Source of the DNA: Martinezella lusitana
GTDB taxonomy: Bacteria; Pseudomonadota; Alphaproteobacteria; Rhizobiales; Rhizobiaceae
Length of the DNA: 64,000 nt
Assembly (NCBI RefSeq): GCF_014207095.1
Contig: NZ_JACHBG010000010.1
Coordinates: forward strand, 62,001 to 126,000
Direction of reading: 5' to 3'
The translations under genes were made by a program, and so were the position numbers. The notes under the pieces were generated by a model, which saw only the letters and a program-made list of their open reading frames with translations, was not told the origin of the DNA and made no database searches. Positions 1-9,632 of the stretch are shown one piece after another; position 1 is the first letter of the stretch, and the number at the start of each line of letters is the position of its first letter.

Positions 1-1
1 C

Positions 2-874
2 GACTATGCCGCGCACGTAATGTGCATCGGAATGAAAGAAGGTTGGTTTCGCGCTGATTCTGACGGTCGGCATACACTGGGACGATATTTCTCGGAACGA
101 GTCGACGATCCTGTTGGTGCTCGCAAAATCATTAATGGCAAAGAGAAAAAGATTGTAGCTGGTAAAAAGACAACGGTCGCTGCCATCATCGCAGGTTACT
201 ACTCTATTTTCCTCTCAGGTCTTCAGTCCAAATCGAGTTCACAAATAGCCGCGGTCCAAATGGTGTCAGATCAATCCGCGGCGCCATTTTTGGCTGCTTC
301 CCTCGATCTCGTCAGCAATCGCTTCGATAACGAGCGGACTGCTTTACTTGCCCTCGCTGAGCCGCTGTCGCTATCGGAACCGATGACCCACATGGTTGAC
401 GTTCGCGATACAAGGTTTCCGGCGAGCCACCCGCGATTTTGGGGAGTTATAGATTTCCGCCAACGTTCAGATCAGAAGCGATTTCATATCTTTGATATCG
501 AAGCAAAGAGCGTCAATTCCTATCTCTGCGCCCACGGCAAGGGATCGGATTTGGAAAATACCGGATTTGCGACATCCTTTTCAAACGAGGATGGTTCGAA
601 CATGTCATCTCTCGGAGTCTATCAGTGCGCCGAAACCTACATCGGCGAGCATGGGTATTCGATGAAGCTCGACGGACTGGAGCCTACCAATAATCTCGCT
701 CGTCACAGGGTAATTGTCGTTCACTCAGCGGACTATGTGAGTGACGACTTTGCGCAGAGAAATCGCCGCGTGGGCCGTAGCTTGGGATGCCCGGCGGTCG
801 ACGCAGCGTTCAGCGAAGAAATAATCAACTGCCTGAAGATGGGTTCATTTCTCATCGCGTGGACTAAGGCTTAG
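2..874 (+). CDS. Lysozyme-like / YkuD_2 L,D-transpeptidase fusion (5' partial)
   Basis: The frame is open to the left edge, so the N-terminus is missing. The first 70 visible residues (DYAAHVM, GWFRAD, LGRYF, GARKIING, AGYY) resemble the end of GH19-type peptidoglycan hydrolases. The rest resembles the murein L,D-transpeptidase family YkuD_2: an HGKGS segment, then SNEDGSNMSSLGVYQC, and finally GRSLGCPA, which carries the Ser-x-Gly-Cys active-site pattern. Cutting and cross-linking of peptidoglycan in the periplasm by one protein is inferred. Three further genes for exported proteins follow on the same strand. The transpeptidase assignment is firmer than the lysozyme half. Confidence 0.72.
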   Translation, partial: DYAAHVMCIGMKEGWFRADSDGRHTLGRYFSERVDDPVGARKIINGKEKKIVAGKKTTVAAIIAGYYSIFLSGLQSKSSSQIAAVQMVSDQSAAPFLAASLDLVSNRFDNERTALLALAEPLSLSEPMTHMVDVRDTRFPASHPRFWGVIDFRQRSDQKRFHIFDIEAKSVNSYLCAHGKGSDLENTGFATSFSNEDGSNMSSLGVYQCAETYIGEHGYSMKLDGLEPTNNLARHRVIVVHSADYVSDDFAQRNRRVGRSLGCPAVDAAFSEEIINCLKMGSFLIAWTKA

Positions 875-1117
875 TCACCTCGAAGCGCGGGAAACGGGAC
901 TGTGTCTTTCAAAACAGATGAGGTCATTCCAAACGAAACCGATCGTGGCCTGTTGCGGCGGAACGCCGAGGTCGGCGGCGCTATCCCTACCTTTGGGGGC
1001 ACTCGCCGGCGGGCAACGCTCGCTCATCATTGGATGATCAATGTACTATCTAAAGAATGGAGCCTGGCCCACTGGCGAAATTCCTGTGGTTTCTTGCGAT
1101 GCCGGTCGGCTGGTGGG

Positions 1118-3439
1118 ATGGTCTCATCCAAAAGGCTCGCAGGATTGGGGCATTGTATTTTCTATATCTGTCTCTGTGTGACCCAAAATTTGGCGTTTGG
1201 GAACGACTTCTCCGGATCAATTCCTCCGGGCATCGTCGGGCCGTCGGTTTATCGAGCGGACATTGTGCAGGAATTGGATTGCGGCAAGTCTCTCATTTTG
1301 TGCAACGGACCGCTAAATTTTGTCTCTTTCATGAACGCTAAGGCAGCCACAAGGGGAGCGGAAAGAAATAGTAACCCCTTCAACCTACGGATCGCTCGAC
1401 TTGTGCTTCAAACCGTCACTCAGCAGATCGATACGGTTCGTAAGGACGGCGGCGCTGATAGTGGAATGCAGATGGATTTACGGTTTCTAAGTCATCCGGA
1501 CTCCAAGGCTGAGCTCGTCGGCGTCATTAACCGAATGGATCGACAGTTCATTAAGGACGCAGGTAGTGGTCTCACCGACGAGCAGCAATCTTGCGGTGAG
1601 ATCGCCATCATATACCGATTTGGATACAATTTGAGGGATGGCGCTCAGAAATCCCGATTGCCGATAACAATGAATCTGGTCTTCCCGGCTTTGCCAAAGG
1701 GAAGCAAAGTCAGCTGCCGGGAGATCGCAAGGCGGTGGGTTGCCTACATGGCAGACGAAAGTGCGGGTCGGAAGTGGACAGCGGATATGCTGCTCGATCC
1801 GGCAACTGGCCCTCTAGCGTTGATCAATGGTAGTGATCTACTGAGACTTGAACTGAACATACAAGCCTACCGGTTTGCCGCGGGGGATACAGAGCACGCA
1901 CACGGCTTCGGATCGCAGGCGAAGTACTTGATGCGAGTGTTCCAGTGGGTCCCAAAGCATCAAGTGTTTGAACCACTGCTACTCACAAACGAAATCGATC
2001 GCTCTCACCTCCTATGTTCTCAAACTGATGGATCGGCGGCTTGTGTTGAAAAAAGCCGTCTGCGCGATAAGCTCGTCGCCTACCTGCAGCGTCCTGCTGT
2101 AGTTGCTTCAATTGACAGGGGAACGCTAAACATCCCGAGCGAATTTCTGTCCTACTCGGCCACATCAATCTCTCCGGGGGGGGACGTCCGCTCGGAGAAC
2201 CAGTTGTTTTGGAATGCGACGTCGCCGTCGCAACAGATCATTAGCGACGATGAAATCAAGATTGCTTTGGACGGATTTGCGGCCACTGGACAGCAAACCA
2301 GCTTTATCAAGTCACCCGACGACTTTCGGGCCCGCCTAAACGAAAGTGCTTGTACAGGATGTCATCAGACGCGCGCAATTGCAGGGTTTCATTTCCCTGG
2401 GCAAGATCGTGATGATACTCCTCGTGAAAACGCGGTGGCACTTGCTGGTTCTCCCCTCTTTTACGGCGATCAGCCGAGAAGAAGGAAGATCGTAACACTC
2501 ATGGCCGCGCGGCCAAATGCCAAGCTGAATGAGTACGAGCTCGCCGCAAGCTATTCCTCTCGTCCCTTGAATAGCTTTGTTGCCGAACTCGAAGGGACGC
2601 AGCTACTTGGTGGCTGGGGAGGCGCCTGTGTTGTGCCAAATGCTCTCTCTTCGACGCAGAGACAATGGCTTTGTCAGCCCCACCTGGAGTGCAAGCAACT
2701 CTTCAAGACACCGAATGAGCCGATTGTCGGAACATGCGTGCCAGAGGGCGAACGAAAACAGGTTGGCGATCCGCTCCAGGTCGGAATTGTAGCCACGAAA
2801 GCCTTTGGCATCGACAGCTATCAGAGGACGGCACCTTCGGGTCCGACAACGCTAATTCCTGCGAACGTTCTCCCAAAAGACGCACCGGATGGGAACTCTT
2901 ATTACGGTGCTCATCAAGAGTATTATGAAGGCCTTAAGCACCCAACAACGCGGGATGAGATCAGGGACCAGCAAACAGGCGGATTTCCCGCTGGTATGCT
3001 GCGCTTGTCGGAATGCATCGGCCTGCCAGACGAAGCGAGTTGCGGATTGGTGGCGTCCACGGGCTTCAACGATTGCGTGGAACGAATTGGAAACGCCTCT
3101 TCAGACAACACAACGCTCGCTCAGTGTTTTTCAACCTTTACATCCCTTGCTGGTCTTCGAGCGTGCGACGCGGCCTCACCCTGTAGAGACGACTACATCT
3201 GCGTGAAACCGATGGCAGATACCGGAAGAGACGCTCTCTTAAAGTTCAATGAGAGAGCGCGGCTACTCGATCACAGCGCGTTCTTTCGCGAAGTCGTCAA
3301 TCGCGATTATGACAAGGCCCAATATTACGGGCAGACCCGGCCCGACGGCAAATGGATGATGCGAAACGATAGGCGAGGGGTATGCATCCCACCGTATTTC
3401 GTATTTCAATTTCGATCTGACAAACATCCCAGGCCGTAG
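1118..3439 (+). CDS. Exported hypothetical protein with one CxxCH motif
   Basis: A predicted 773-residue protein that I do not recognise. I chose the ATG at 1118 because a signal peptide follows at once (MVSSKRLAGLGHCIFYICLC, cleavage near AFG-ND). The frame is open back to a GTG at 902, but those 72 residues look non-coding and would bury the signal peptide. Residues 412-416 are Cys-Thr-Gly-Cys-His, a single c-type haem attachment motif followed by a Gly-Phe-His stretch. The C-terminal third is rich in cysteine (several C-x3-10-C pairs), which suits an oxidising periplasm. Haem binding is an inference from one motif. It lies between two other exported-protein genes. Confidence 0.6.
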   Translation: MVSSKRLAGLGHCIFYICLCVTQNLAFGNDFSGSIPPGIVGPSVYRADIVQELDCGKSLILCNGPLNFVSFMNAKAATRGAERNSNPFNLRIARLVLQTVTQQIDTVRKDGGADSGMQMDLRFLSHPDSKAELVGVINRMDRQFIKDAGSGLTDEQQSCGEIAIIYRFGYNLRDGAQKSRLPITMNLVFPALPKGSKVSCREIARRWVAYMADESAGRKWTADMLLDPATGPLALINGSDLLRLELNIQAYRFAAGDTEHAHGFGSQAKYLMRVFQWVPKHQVFEPLLLTNEIDRSHLLCSQTDGSAACVEKSRLRDKLVAYLQRPAVVASIDRGTLNIPSEFLSYSATSISPGGDVRSENQLFWNATSPSQQIISDDEIKIALDGFAATGQQTSFIKSPDDFRARLNESACTGCHQTRAIAGFHFPGQDRDDTPRENAVALAGSPLFYGDQPRRRKIVTLMAARPNAKLNEYELAASYSSRPLNSFVAELEGTQLLGGWGGACVVPNALSSTQRQWLCQPHLECKQLFKTPNEPIVGTCVPEGERKQVGDPLQVGIVATKAFGIDSYQRTAPSGPTTLIPANVLPKDAPDGNSYYGAHQEYYEGLKHPTTRDEIRDQQTGGFPAGMLRLSECIGLPDEASCGLVASTGFNDCVERIGNASSDNTTLAQCFSTFTSLAGLRACDAASPCRDDYICVKPMADTGRDALLKFNERARLLDHSAFFREVVNRDYDKAQYYGQTRPDGKWMMRNDRRGVCIPPYFVFQFRSDKHPRP

Positions 3440-3481
3440 CCGCGATAAATAGTAACGCATTCGACCCTATCGGAGAACAGT

Positions 3482-4750
3482 ATGGCAAGGCTCAAGTTAT
3501 CCGTGCTCGCAGGGATTCTAATCGTGCTTTCGTCAGTAAACTGCTACGCTGATGCACTTTACAAGTTCCACGGCGCGCCGCTTTTCGACGGTAAATTTGG
3601 ACCTGTAGCGAACCTCCAGCGGGCAATGATAGCCGGGCTGAAAGCATGTGGCAAAAATGTTGCCTCCAACGTCGATGGACGGTTTGGTCCCGCAACGCGA
3701 TACGGGCTTGGTCTCCTTAGCAAGTGCCCCGAAATAGCGCCGAAACTAGCGGGGGATGCCGAAGCAGCTGCAGGATCGTTGACGACAGCATTTTGGATGG
3801 CATTGCTGCCGGAGATGTCGCCTCCTTCGCTCGACCAGCGAGCGCAAACCATCATGTTGACCTACGAGGCCACCGACTACACGGAGATGGAATGGAATTT
3901 TTGCCAGTCCAATCCGCTCTATGATCCGAACCGCGGGAACAAACTCTGCTATTCAAATGACCCCAGATCCTATCTGACCTGGGGACCAAACGGCGCCACT
4001 GCGGGCGGCGGCCACGAGGTGCAGCTTATTCTCCAAGCATTGGACAAAGCGGATCCGGGGTATATCGACAGTTCCTTTGGTGGGGAAGCTTCGGCAATCC
4101 GCCGTATGTTCGAAATGAGAGATCGGGATCAGGATCGGAGCCTAGAGACCTACTTGTGTTCGGTTTGGGCATCTCCCGGAAGGCGAGCGGCGTGGAAATC
4201 AGGTTTCAGGACTCTGGGGGCAATTCCGGCCGCCAGGGAAACGTTCGATCGCCTTTATAAAAGCACTAGCCTCGACGGGGGAAAAGTCGCCTCATTTTAC
4301 TATGCGTATGCCGCTAATCACCTCGTCCCTACGGAAGCGGACTACGGTTTCTTCAAAGATCGCGCCGCTCACACCAGTGTTGATTATGATGAGATAAAAA
4401 AGGCCATCGGTGACCAGTTGCGCCGTGCACCCGATTCAAAACCGTGGCAAGTCCGTCAGGCAATCGCTCGTAACGTTCGCCCAAACAATCAGAGGATGGA
4501 TAGGCTTGGACGAGATGTTGCTTTTTACATTGATCTGGGGGAGCGGCTCTTGAATGCGGAGGAAATTAGCGCGTGGAAAGCACGAGGAACCGTTTGGGCC
4601 TCCAGCGCAGGGCTTTTGGATGAGCAACAAGCACCCGGATTTAAACCTGAAGCGCCAATTGATACCTCACTAGCTAACCCCAGCAGTTTGACATTCGCAG
4701 AACGACGCGCTTGCCCACAGGCGGTTTTGGACACGCGTCAACCCGGCTGA
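3482..4750 (+). CDS. Exported protein with peptidoglycan-binding-like N-terminus and lysozyme-like core
   Basis: A 422-residue protein with a clear signal peptide (MARLKLSVLAGILIVLSSVN, cleavage after CYA). An SD-like GGAGAACAGT precedes the ATG. Residues about 35-80 carry DGKFGPVANLQRAM and DGRFGPATRYGLGLL, two phrases reminiscent of peptidoglycan-binding_1 repeats. Further on, EATDYTEMEW followed by TWGPNGATAGGGHEVQ resembles the catalytic-Glu helix and beta-hairpin of lysozyme-superfamily enzymes. That resemblance is by eye only. It starts 42 bp after the CxxCH protein, so co-transcription is likely. A murein hydrolase is the best guess. Confidence 0.55.
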   Translation: MARLKLSVLAGILIVLSSVNCYADALYKFHGAPLFDGKFGPVANLQRAMIAGLKACGKNVASNVDGRFGPATRYGLGLLSKCPEIAPKLAGDAEAAAGSLTTAFWMALLPEMSPPSLDQRAQTIMLTYEATDYTEMEWNFCQSNPLYDPNRGNKLCYSNDPRSYLTWGPNGATAGGGHEVQLILQALDKADPGYIDSSFGGEASAIRRMFEMRDRDQDRSLETYLCSVWASPGRRAAWKSGFRTLGAIPAARETFDRLYKSTSLDGGKVASFYYAYAANHLVPTEADYGFFKDRAAHTSVDYDEIKKAIGDQLRRAPDSKPWQVRQAIARNVRPNNQRMDRLGRDVAFYIDLGERLLNAEEISAWKARGTVWASSAGLLDEQQAPGFKPEAPIDTSLANPSSLTFAERRACPQAVLDTRQPG

Positions 4751-5026
4751 AAGGAGGTAGTGCCGCTTCGCGTACGGTTCGCGAGCAGCACGCGTCTCAA
4801 ACGCGGCCCCGCATGGCGAGAGCTGGCGCAGTTCCGAGAGCTCTATGGCGTCTGCATCTTAATGTTGTGCATAAGTCTACAAATCAATCCACCTCTCCGT
4901 TGAAGCAGTGCGAGTTCAAGTAATAATCACGCGCGACCATAATCTCATTTCTGTGGGGTACTGCGAGATTCGCGGATTGGGAGATCAAGCTTAGTTTCAG
5001 TAAATATTGGCGAGGAGGTCAATAAA

Positions 5027-5689
5027 GTGCTGCTAGAACCGCGTCAAAAAGCAATTATGTTATTGTGCGTATCTAGCCTTTTGGGAGGATGCGTGAGTGC
5101 GAATGTAGTGCATAGAGCTGAAATTAAATATATCGAAAATAAAGATGTGGGAACGAAAACTCTGGCCGATAATACTAAGTTGGCGGGCGCGCTAGCGGAC
5201 CAGTATATCACGTTGTCCGACCAAGCTTCCAGCGCGCAGGATATTGCCGCGCTCGGTATCATCGCATCTGCTGGCGTGGCGGCCGGGGGTATGCTTTACG
5301 ACGCTAATTTGAATTTGATCAAGGGCGCCGGGCTCGCTGCAGGCACGTTGACGGCGAGTTCAACTTATTTCAAACCGGGCGAAACAAGCTCGGCCCTGCT
5401 GGATGCTGCAGAACAAATGATTTGCCTCCGTAAGGCGGGAGAACCGTATTTGGCAAAGTTCGGGAACGACCCGCAAGCGGGTGAAATTTTGAAGGGCGGC
5501 ATACTCACAGTTCGCTTAAATCTTCGCAAAAGGCTCAATCGGACATTGCCAGATTATCGAAATCTTGTCGAAAATCTGAAGGCATCGCTTCAACAAGCCC
5601 CCGCGGGTGGCGTCCACGGGCTAAGCGACGAAGAAAACCTGAGCCTTTTGCGGGCGAGTGTAGCGAGTTGCGTTCTTCCCGGAAGCTAA
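5027..5689 (+). CDS. Hypothetical lipoprotein
   Basis: A 220-residue protein with a short charged start, a hydrophobic stretch and the lipobox LLGGC at about residues 18-22, so it should be a lipidated envelope protein. Translation begins at GTG 5027: a strong GAGGAGG lies 8-9 bases upstream and no suitable ATG exists. The central part is Ala/Gly-rich (IIASAGVAAGGMLYD) and may associate with membrane. The C-terminal half is helical and charged. I do not recognise a family. It continues the run of exported proteins upstream. Confidence 0.6.
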   Translation: MLLEPRQKAIMLLCVSSLLGGCVSANVVHRAEIKYIENKDVGTKTLADNTKLAGALADQYITLSDQASSAQDIAALGIIASAGVAAGGMLYDANLNLIKGAGLAAGTLTASSTYFKPGETSSALLDAAEQMICLRKAGEPYLAKFGNDPQAGEILKGGILTVRLNLRKRLNRTLPDYRNLVENLKASLQQAPAGGVHGLSDEENLSLLRASVASCVLPGS

Positions 5690-5726
5690 GATTGGGGCTC
5701 CATGGGCATTTCTACAATAATACCAT

Positions 5727-6300
5727 CTAAGGGAGATCGAAGTTGTTTGGATTGAAGCGGTTAGCACGGATCGGCCGGAAGCGTTCGAGGGGTCGGTCAA
5801 TTTCGTTCCAGAGATAGTCGCCGGTGAGTGCGATACGCGGCCGGTGAAGCTGTGCTGCGACCTGGGAGAGCAGCTCCGCGGGAATATCGATGCCCTGCGC
5901 GAACCGAAAAATTGGATCGCATCTTCGAACGCCCGCGGCGTCTCAAGCTGCGCCTCGTCAACAGAATCCAGAAAGAACCAGGCCTCCTCGGTTGATGCAA
6001 GCCAGCTTTCAAACGCCTCTGTGGTGCCGATTTCAAAGGCGGTATCGAAGGTGCTATTGAGCTTCTCGATCCGGATGAAGAAAGCCTTTTACCCTTTTCA
6101 GCAAGCTTGCGCGCCTGATTGCGGGCTTCGAAGGTCTTTCCGGCGCCAGGCTCTGCCAGAATGAGAACGCGATAGAGGTTCTCCAGAGCGCGCCAATGCT
6201 GGGCAGTGCCGCCGGCGACCGGGTTGAGAAACTCCCAATCCCCGCGCTGTGGCGCTGCCGGATAAAACCGCCTGACGAGGATGACTGTCTGTTCCTTCAT
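5727..6300 (-). pseudogene. Frameshifted, truncated NACHT-type NTPase
   Basis: The reading frame starts at ATG 6300, overlapping the fic stop codon (ATGA). It encodes MKEQTVILVRRFYP and a Walker A, LILAEPGAGKT. The frame is then lost in an A/G-rich run near 6080-6092. The adjacent frame carries FFIRIEKLNSTFDTAF and a Walker B AWFFLDSVDEA, the hhhhDxxDE form typical of NACHT/STAND ATPases. A second shift near 5870-5890 restores sense (GIDIPAELLSQVAAQL) until a stop at 5727. Full NACHT proteins are several times longer, so the gene is both frameshifted and cut short. NACHT ATPases paired with effectors occur in bacterial defence; that role is inferred here. Confidence 0.7.
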
Positions 6301-7484
6301 TTGCCTGATCCCGCATTGGCTGGGTAGAGGTTTGGAAACCACCGCTCGGCCGTGTCCGCCGAGAAGGCGAGGCGAAGCGGCGCCCTATGCGAAGTCGCGG
6401 AAAGCATCCCGCGCTCGACGAGCGCCGAGGTAACGTTACGCGCCGCCCTCTCCTCGTAACCGGTTATCATTTGAATTTTCGAACGCTCCACCTCACCAGC
6501 CAGGACAGCCTCGCGAAGGACCCGGAAACTGCCCTTGGGGAGTTTCTTGGCGCGGATTTCTTCCTCGATGTGGATTTCGATGCGCATAAGAAGCTTATCG
6601 GTCTCGATTAGGCCGCTCATTAAACGGATTTGGTCGATCGCCTGGTCGAGGAAGAAGTCGCAGAAAGCGACCAGCCCCCGATGGGTGAGATTACCCCTCC
6701 CGTCGCGATCGCCAGCACGCGGACCGTCGGCAGCCATGAGAAGCGCCTTATATTTCTTTTCTTCTCGCGCGAGACCCCGGGCGACCGACCAGAGGCTCGT
6801 CCCGACGCCAAGGCGCTTCAAGAGCGCATGCGACATCAGACGCGCCACACGGCCGTTGCCATCAAGGAAAGGATGGATCCAAAGAAAACGATGATGGACG
6901 GCACCTACAGATTGGAGTTGCTGCGATCGGGTTAATGGTGGACTCTGATAGGCCTTATCGAACCGGACCATAAAACGCGGCAAATCGATTGGTTCGGGCG
7001 GCAGATGGCGGCCTACTTGGACGTCCCGGTTTCGCCACTCTCCTGGAATGATTGGCACACGGTCGCCAGTCGTGCGATTAGACACCCAGAGCATCTCTGG
7101 GGGAAGGCGAGAGCAGAACTCCTCATGGAGCCAAGATGCATAGGCGGCTGAAGCCGGCCAGACATCTGGATCGTCATCTATATCGATCAATTTCTGAACA
7201 TGAATATGGGCGATAGCTTCCTGTTGAAGCTCCCGCCGCTCAGGCTCCTCAGAGAAGTCGTTCGCCAGCGCCCGATCAATGTCGCGTGGGTGCGTGTCGT
7301 GCCCCTCAATAAGATTGGAGTAATAACAATTCATGGAACGTACGAGGTCACCGATCGAACCAGCCAAAATCGGGTGAACTCGACCGGCCAGCTGATTGGC
7401 CTCGCCAACTAGCGTCAAAACTTTATCTCCAAGGGCGCCCTTTTCGTCCGAGGGCACCAACGGTTCCATAAATGCAATATCCAT
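6297..7484 (-). CDS. Fic family protein (class II, N-terminal inhibitory helix)
   Basis: A 395-residue Fic protein. The catalytic loop HPFLDGNGR is at residues 204-212, complete with the His and Arg needed to transfer AMP (or another nucleotide) to a target hydroxyl. The inhibitory motif S-x3-E-G is at 56-61 (SNLIEG), placing it among Fic proteins held off by their own N-terminal helix. The C-terminal ~100 residues look like a winged-helix domain (SKIQMITGYEERAARN). The start at 7484 has only a weak SD. It overlaps the NACHT ATPase gene by four bases, so the two were made together. The target is unknown. Confidence 0.88.
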   Translation of the reverse strand: MDIAFMEPLVPSDEKGALGDKVLTLVGEANQLAGRVHPILAGSIGDLVRSMNCYYSNLIEGHDTHPRDIDRALANDFSEEPERRELQQEAIAHIHVQKLIDIDDDPDVWPASAAYASWLHEEFCSRLPPEMLWVSNRTTGDRVPIIPGEWRNRDVQVGRHLPPEPIDLPRFMVRFDKAYQSPPLTRSQQLQSVGAVHHRFLWIHPFLDGNGRVARLMSHALLKRLGVGTSLWSVARGLAREEKKYKALLMAADGPRAGDRDGRGNLTHRGLVAFCDFFLDQAIDQIRLMSGLIETDKLLMRIEIHIEEEIRAKKLPKGSFRVLREAVLAGEVERSKIQMITGYEERAARNVTSALVERGMLSATSHRAPLRLAFSADTAERWFPNLYPANAGSGK

Positions 7485-7494
7485 ACCGTTTTTA

Positions 7495-7581
7495 TGCCGG
7501 TTTCTCTGCCGCTTGTAAAGCGATCAAAATCAATATGGTATGGGATTATTTGTGAACCTATTTTGCCGGTTTATCTGCCGG
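7495..7581. repeat. Two 17-bp direct repeats upstream of fic
   Basis: TGCCGGTTTCTCTGCCG at 7495-7511 recurs with one change as TGCCGGTTTATCTGCCG at 7564-7580, 69 bp apart. Each unit holds two TGCCG cores. They flank the region where the leftward fic promoter should lie, so they may be operator sites. No matching regulator gene is next to them. Confidence 0.4.
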
Positions 7582-7970
7582 TTCCCTATATTCAGCACGG
7601 CAGAAGTAACTGCGATGACAAGGACTGCACCCTACAGATCGCCAATTTGCCTCAGCTTCGGTCTCGCAGTTGGAACGCCGATGCTCTTCGCCGCCGATCA
7701 TGCAGCTGAACGATGTACCTGGAGTCACGACGTAAGTGCGTGACCTTCAAATGTGCGATCCCGTGATAGGTATGGCCTTGTCGCAAAAATTCCGAGTTTT
7801 GTTCGGCTTTATAGCCTGGCTTCCACCCCGCCGCAGAATTAGGCGTTCCGCGACGGATATTTTAAAAACAGACATAGGATTTTGCGCCTTGCAAAGTGTG
7901 AAGGTGAACAAACTGACTTCGAACACCGAGACATGGTATGTGGATTTTACGCTCGGGCGCACATTAGTGC
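7582..7970. other. Intergenic, no gene seen
   Basis: About 390 bases between the fic promoter region and the IS5-family remnant. Several short open frames run through it, but none has a convincing start, composition or family resemblance. Confidence 0.4.
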
Positions 7971-8430
7971 GACCTGCCGGAACGCTATGGCAAATGGAAG
8001 ACGGTGCGTAAACGCTTCAGCGTTGGTGTCATGCCGGTATATGGGAACGGGTGTTCGAGGCGCTGAATACAGACCGCAACAACCAGTATCTGATGATCGA
8101 CAGCACAATCGTTCGTGCCCATCAGCAAGCACCCTCCGAAAAAGGGGGGCCAAAGATCAGGCGCTAAGGCGTTCCTGAGGCGGACTGACCACCAAGATCC
8201 ACATGCTGGTCGATGCCCTTGGCCGACCGCCGCGCTTCATCGTAACCGCCGGTCAGCTGGGCGACATCACACAAACGCCGGCTCTTCTGGAGGGACAGAG
8301 CGGCGATGCCGTGCTGGCAGATAAAGCCTATGACGGCAATGTCTTGCAGGAAACGATCACCAGTATGGGAGCCGAAGCGGTCATCCCGTCAAACCGCTTG
8401 CGCAAGATCATCGTCCCCCACGACGAAGAT
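7971..8430 (+). pseudogene. IS5-family (IS427-like) transposase remnant
   Basis: Pieces of one transposase lie in different frames: DLPERYGKWKTVRKRFS, then WCHAGIWERVFEALN and MIDSTIVRAHQQAPSEKGG, then GGLTTKIHMLVDALGRPPRF, and finally DKAYDGN to IPSNRLRKIIVPHDED. There is a frameshift near 8011, another in the G-run near 8143, and an in-frame TGA near 8177. The N-terminal ~60 and C-terminal ~50 residues of the family are missing, as are recognisable inverted repeats. It marks past insertion next to the decayed Fic/NACHT pair. Confidence 0.8.
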
Positions 8431-8844
8431 ATAGGATTGTCGATGGCGCTGATGGAACTCTGTAGATCAGCGGCGTCGAACGCTCGTCGATAGATCTCAC
8501 TTGCGCATAGAGATCGCTATCGTTGACCTGAGACTACCTACGGAAGCTGCAATCGATTGCTCTTGAATGGATCAGAACCGATGGAACCGATATTGCAAAT
8601 TCCCGCAGCGACAGATTCCGAGCCAAGAACTTGGCTTGGCTGGAATGACCGTAGGGTTCGTGAACGCACTGGCGTACAGTGCCGGAACACGGCCGGTAAA
8701 GCAAATGGGGGCCGCAGCAGGATAGCGGTGCAGTCGAGAGACCATCTCATAACGACGTAAAGCATAACGTGGCTTTGGGAGAGTGCAGCGCGGGGCGTCG
8801 ACATTTCGCGCGGCACTCGACGTTCACAACTCCATCGAGCGCAA
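8431..8844. other. Intergenic, no gene seen
   Basis: About 410 bases between the transposase remnant and rnk. Short frames occur on both strands but none looks coding. It may be further decayed mobile-element DNA. Confidence 0.35.
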
Positions 8845-9243
8845 TCAGCGCCCAACGTCAATGATCGACAGGACGCGGACATGCCCGTCGCGCGCGATCC
8901 AGTTGATCGTCTGGCCCTTCGATAAGCCCAGCAACGCCACCCCGATGGGGGTGAGGATCGAGACCTTGTTCTCTTCGATGTCTGCTTCGCCGGGATAAAC
9001 TAGGGTGACGGTTCGGGCTTCGCCGTTTGCGGTCGTGTAAGTTGCGGTCGACCCCATTTGGACGGTCTGACGCACCGCGGACTCGTCGACCATGACTGAC
9101 GCGCGTTCCAGCTCAGCCATCAACTCATCTCCGACTACAGTCTCTCTATCCATCGAAGCCTGCGCCAAAGCGATTAATCTTGCATAGTCGGCGCTTCTCA
9201 CAATGATGGGCGGCTTGCCGACCGCATTTGCAGTGTCGTTCAC
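8845..9243 (-). CDS. rnk: Rnk-type GreA/GreB-like transcription factor
   Basis: A 132-residue protein read from GTG 9243, with GGAGAG seven bases upstream. The frame extends further up but encodes Arg/Ser-rich nonsense. The C-terminal ~80 residues match the GreA/GreB C-terminal fold: MGSTATYTT, VTLVYPGEAD, ILTPIGVALLGLSKGQ, then a basic tail. The short N-terminus lacks the long Gre coiled coil, as in Rnk (regulator of nucleoside diphosphate kinase), which contacts RNA polymerase. Monocistronic. A generic Gre-like label would also be correct. Confidence 0.82.
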   Translation of the reverse strand: MNDTANAVGKPPIIVRSADYARLIALAQASMDRETVVGDELMAELERASVMVDESAVRQTVQMGSTATYTTANGEARTVTLVYPGEADIEENKVSILTPIGVALLGLSKGQTINWIARDGHVRVLSIIDVGR

Positions 9244-9632
9244 GCGAACTCTCCTGTAGCCAAGTGTTTCAATTCTTGGCGGATGAAATCTATTGGTTGT
9301 TGAGTCGCGCAAAAGAACAAAACGCTGTCGCTCCCGCCTCCCGGGGCGCGACCGCGACCGGGAACGGGCTAATGTCCTGCCAGGGGACACATACGATATA
9401 GCACGTCGAGTACGTTTTTGCTCATTTTGGCAACATCGCTTTCGCATGCACCCATGTCAAGCGATAGCTGTTCTCGCAGCATTTCGGTGTCGAATTGCGG
9501 CTGCCGGCCAGGCGAATACTTGACTAGCGGTTCGTGATACCACCGCAAGCAACAAGCCATTGGTGCGGGGTTGGATGCCGTATGATCGAGAGCATTTCGG
9601 CTTTGTCGTCCTGTGGTCCCAATTTCCAGGGA
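9244..9632. other. Intergenic, no firm gene
   Basis: About 390 bases. A leftward frame ending near 9369 (with EMLREQLSLDMGACESDVAKM) has somewhat coding-like composition and could encode a 45-60 residue protein, but it has no clear SD and no recognised family. The rnk promoter should lie just above 9243. Confidence 0.3.

Noticed and set aside
902..1117. Upstream GTG start for the CxxCH protein
   Set aside because: The added 72 residues look non-coding and would hide a clear signal peptide that begins at 1118.
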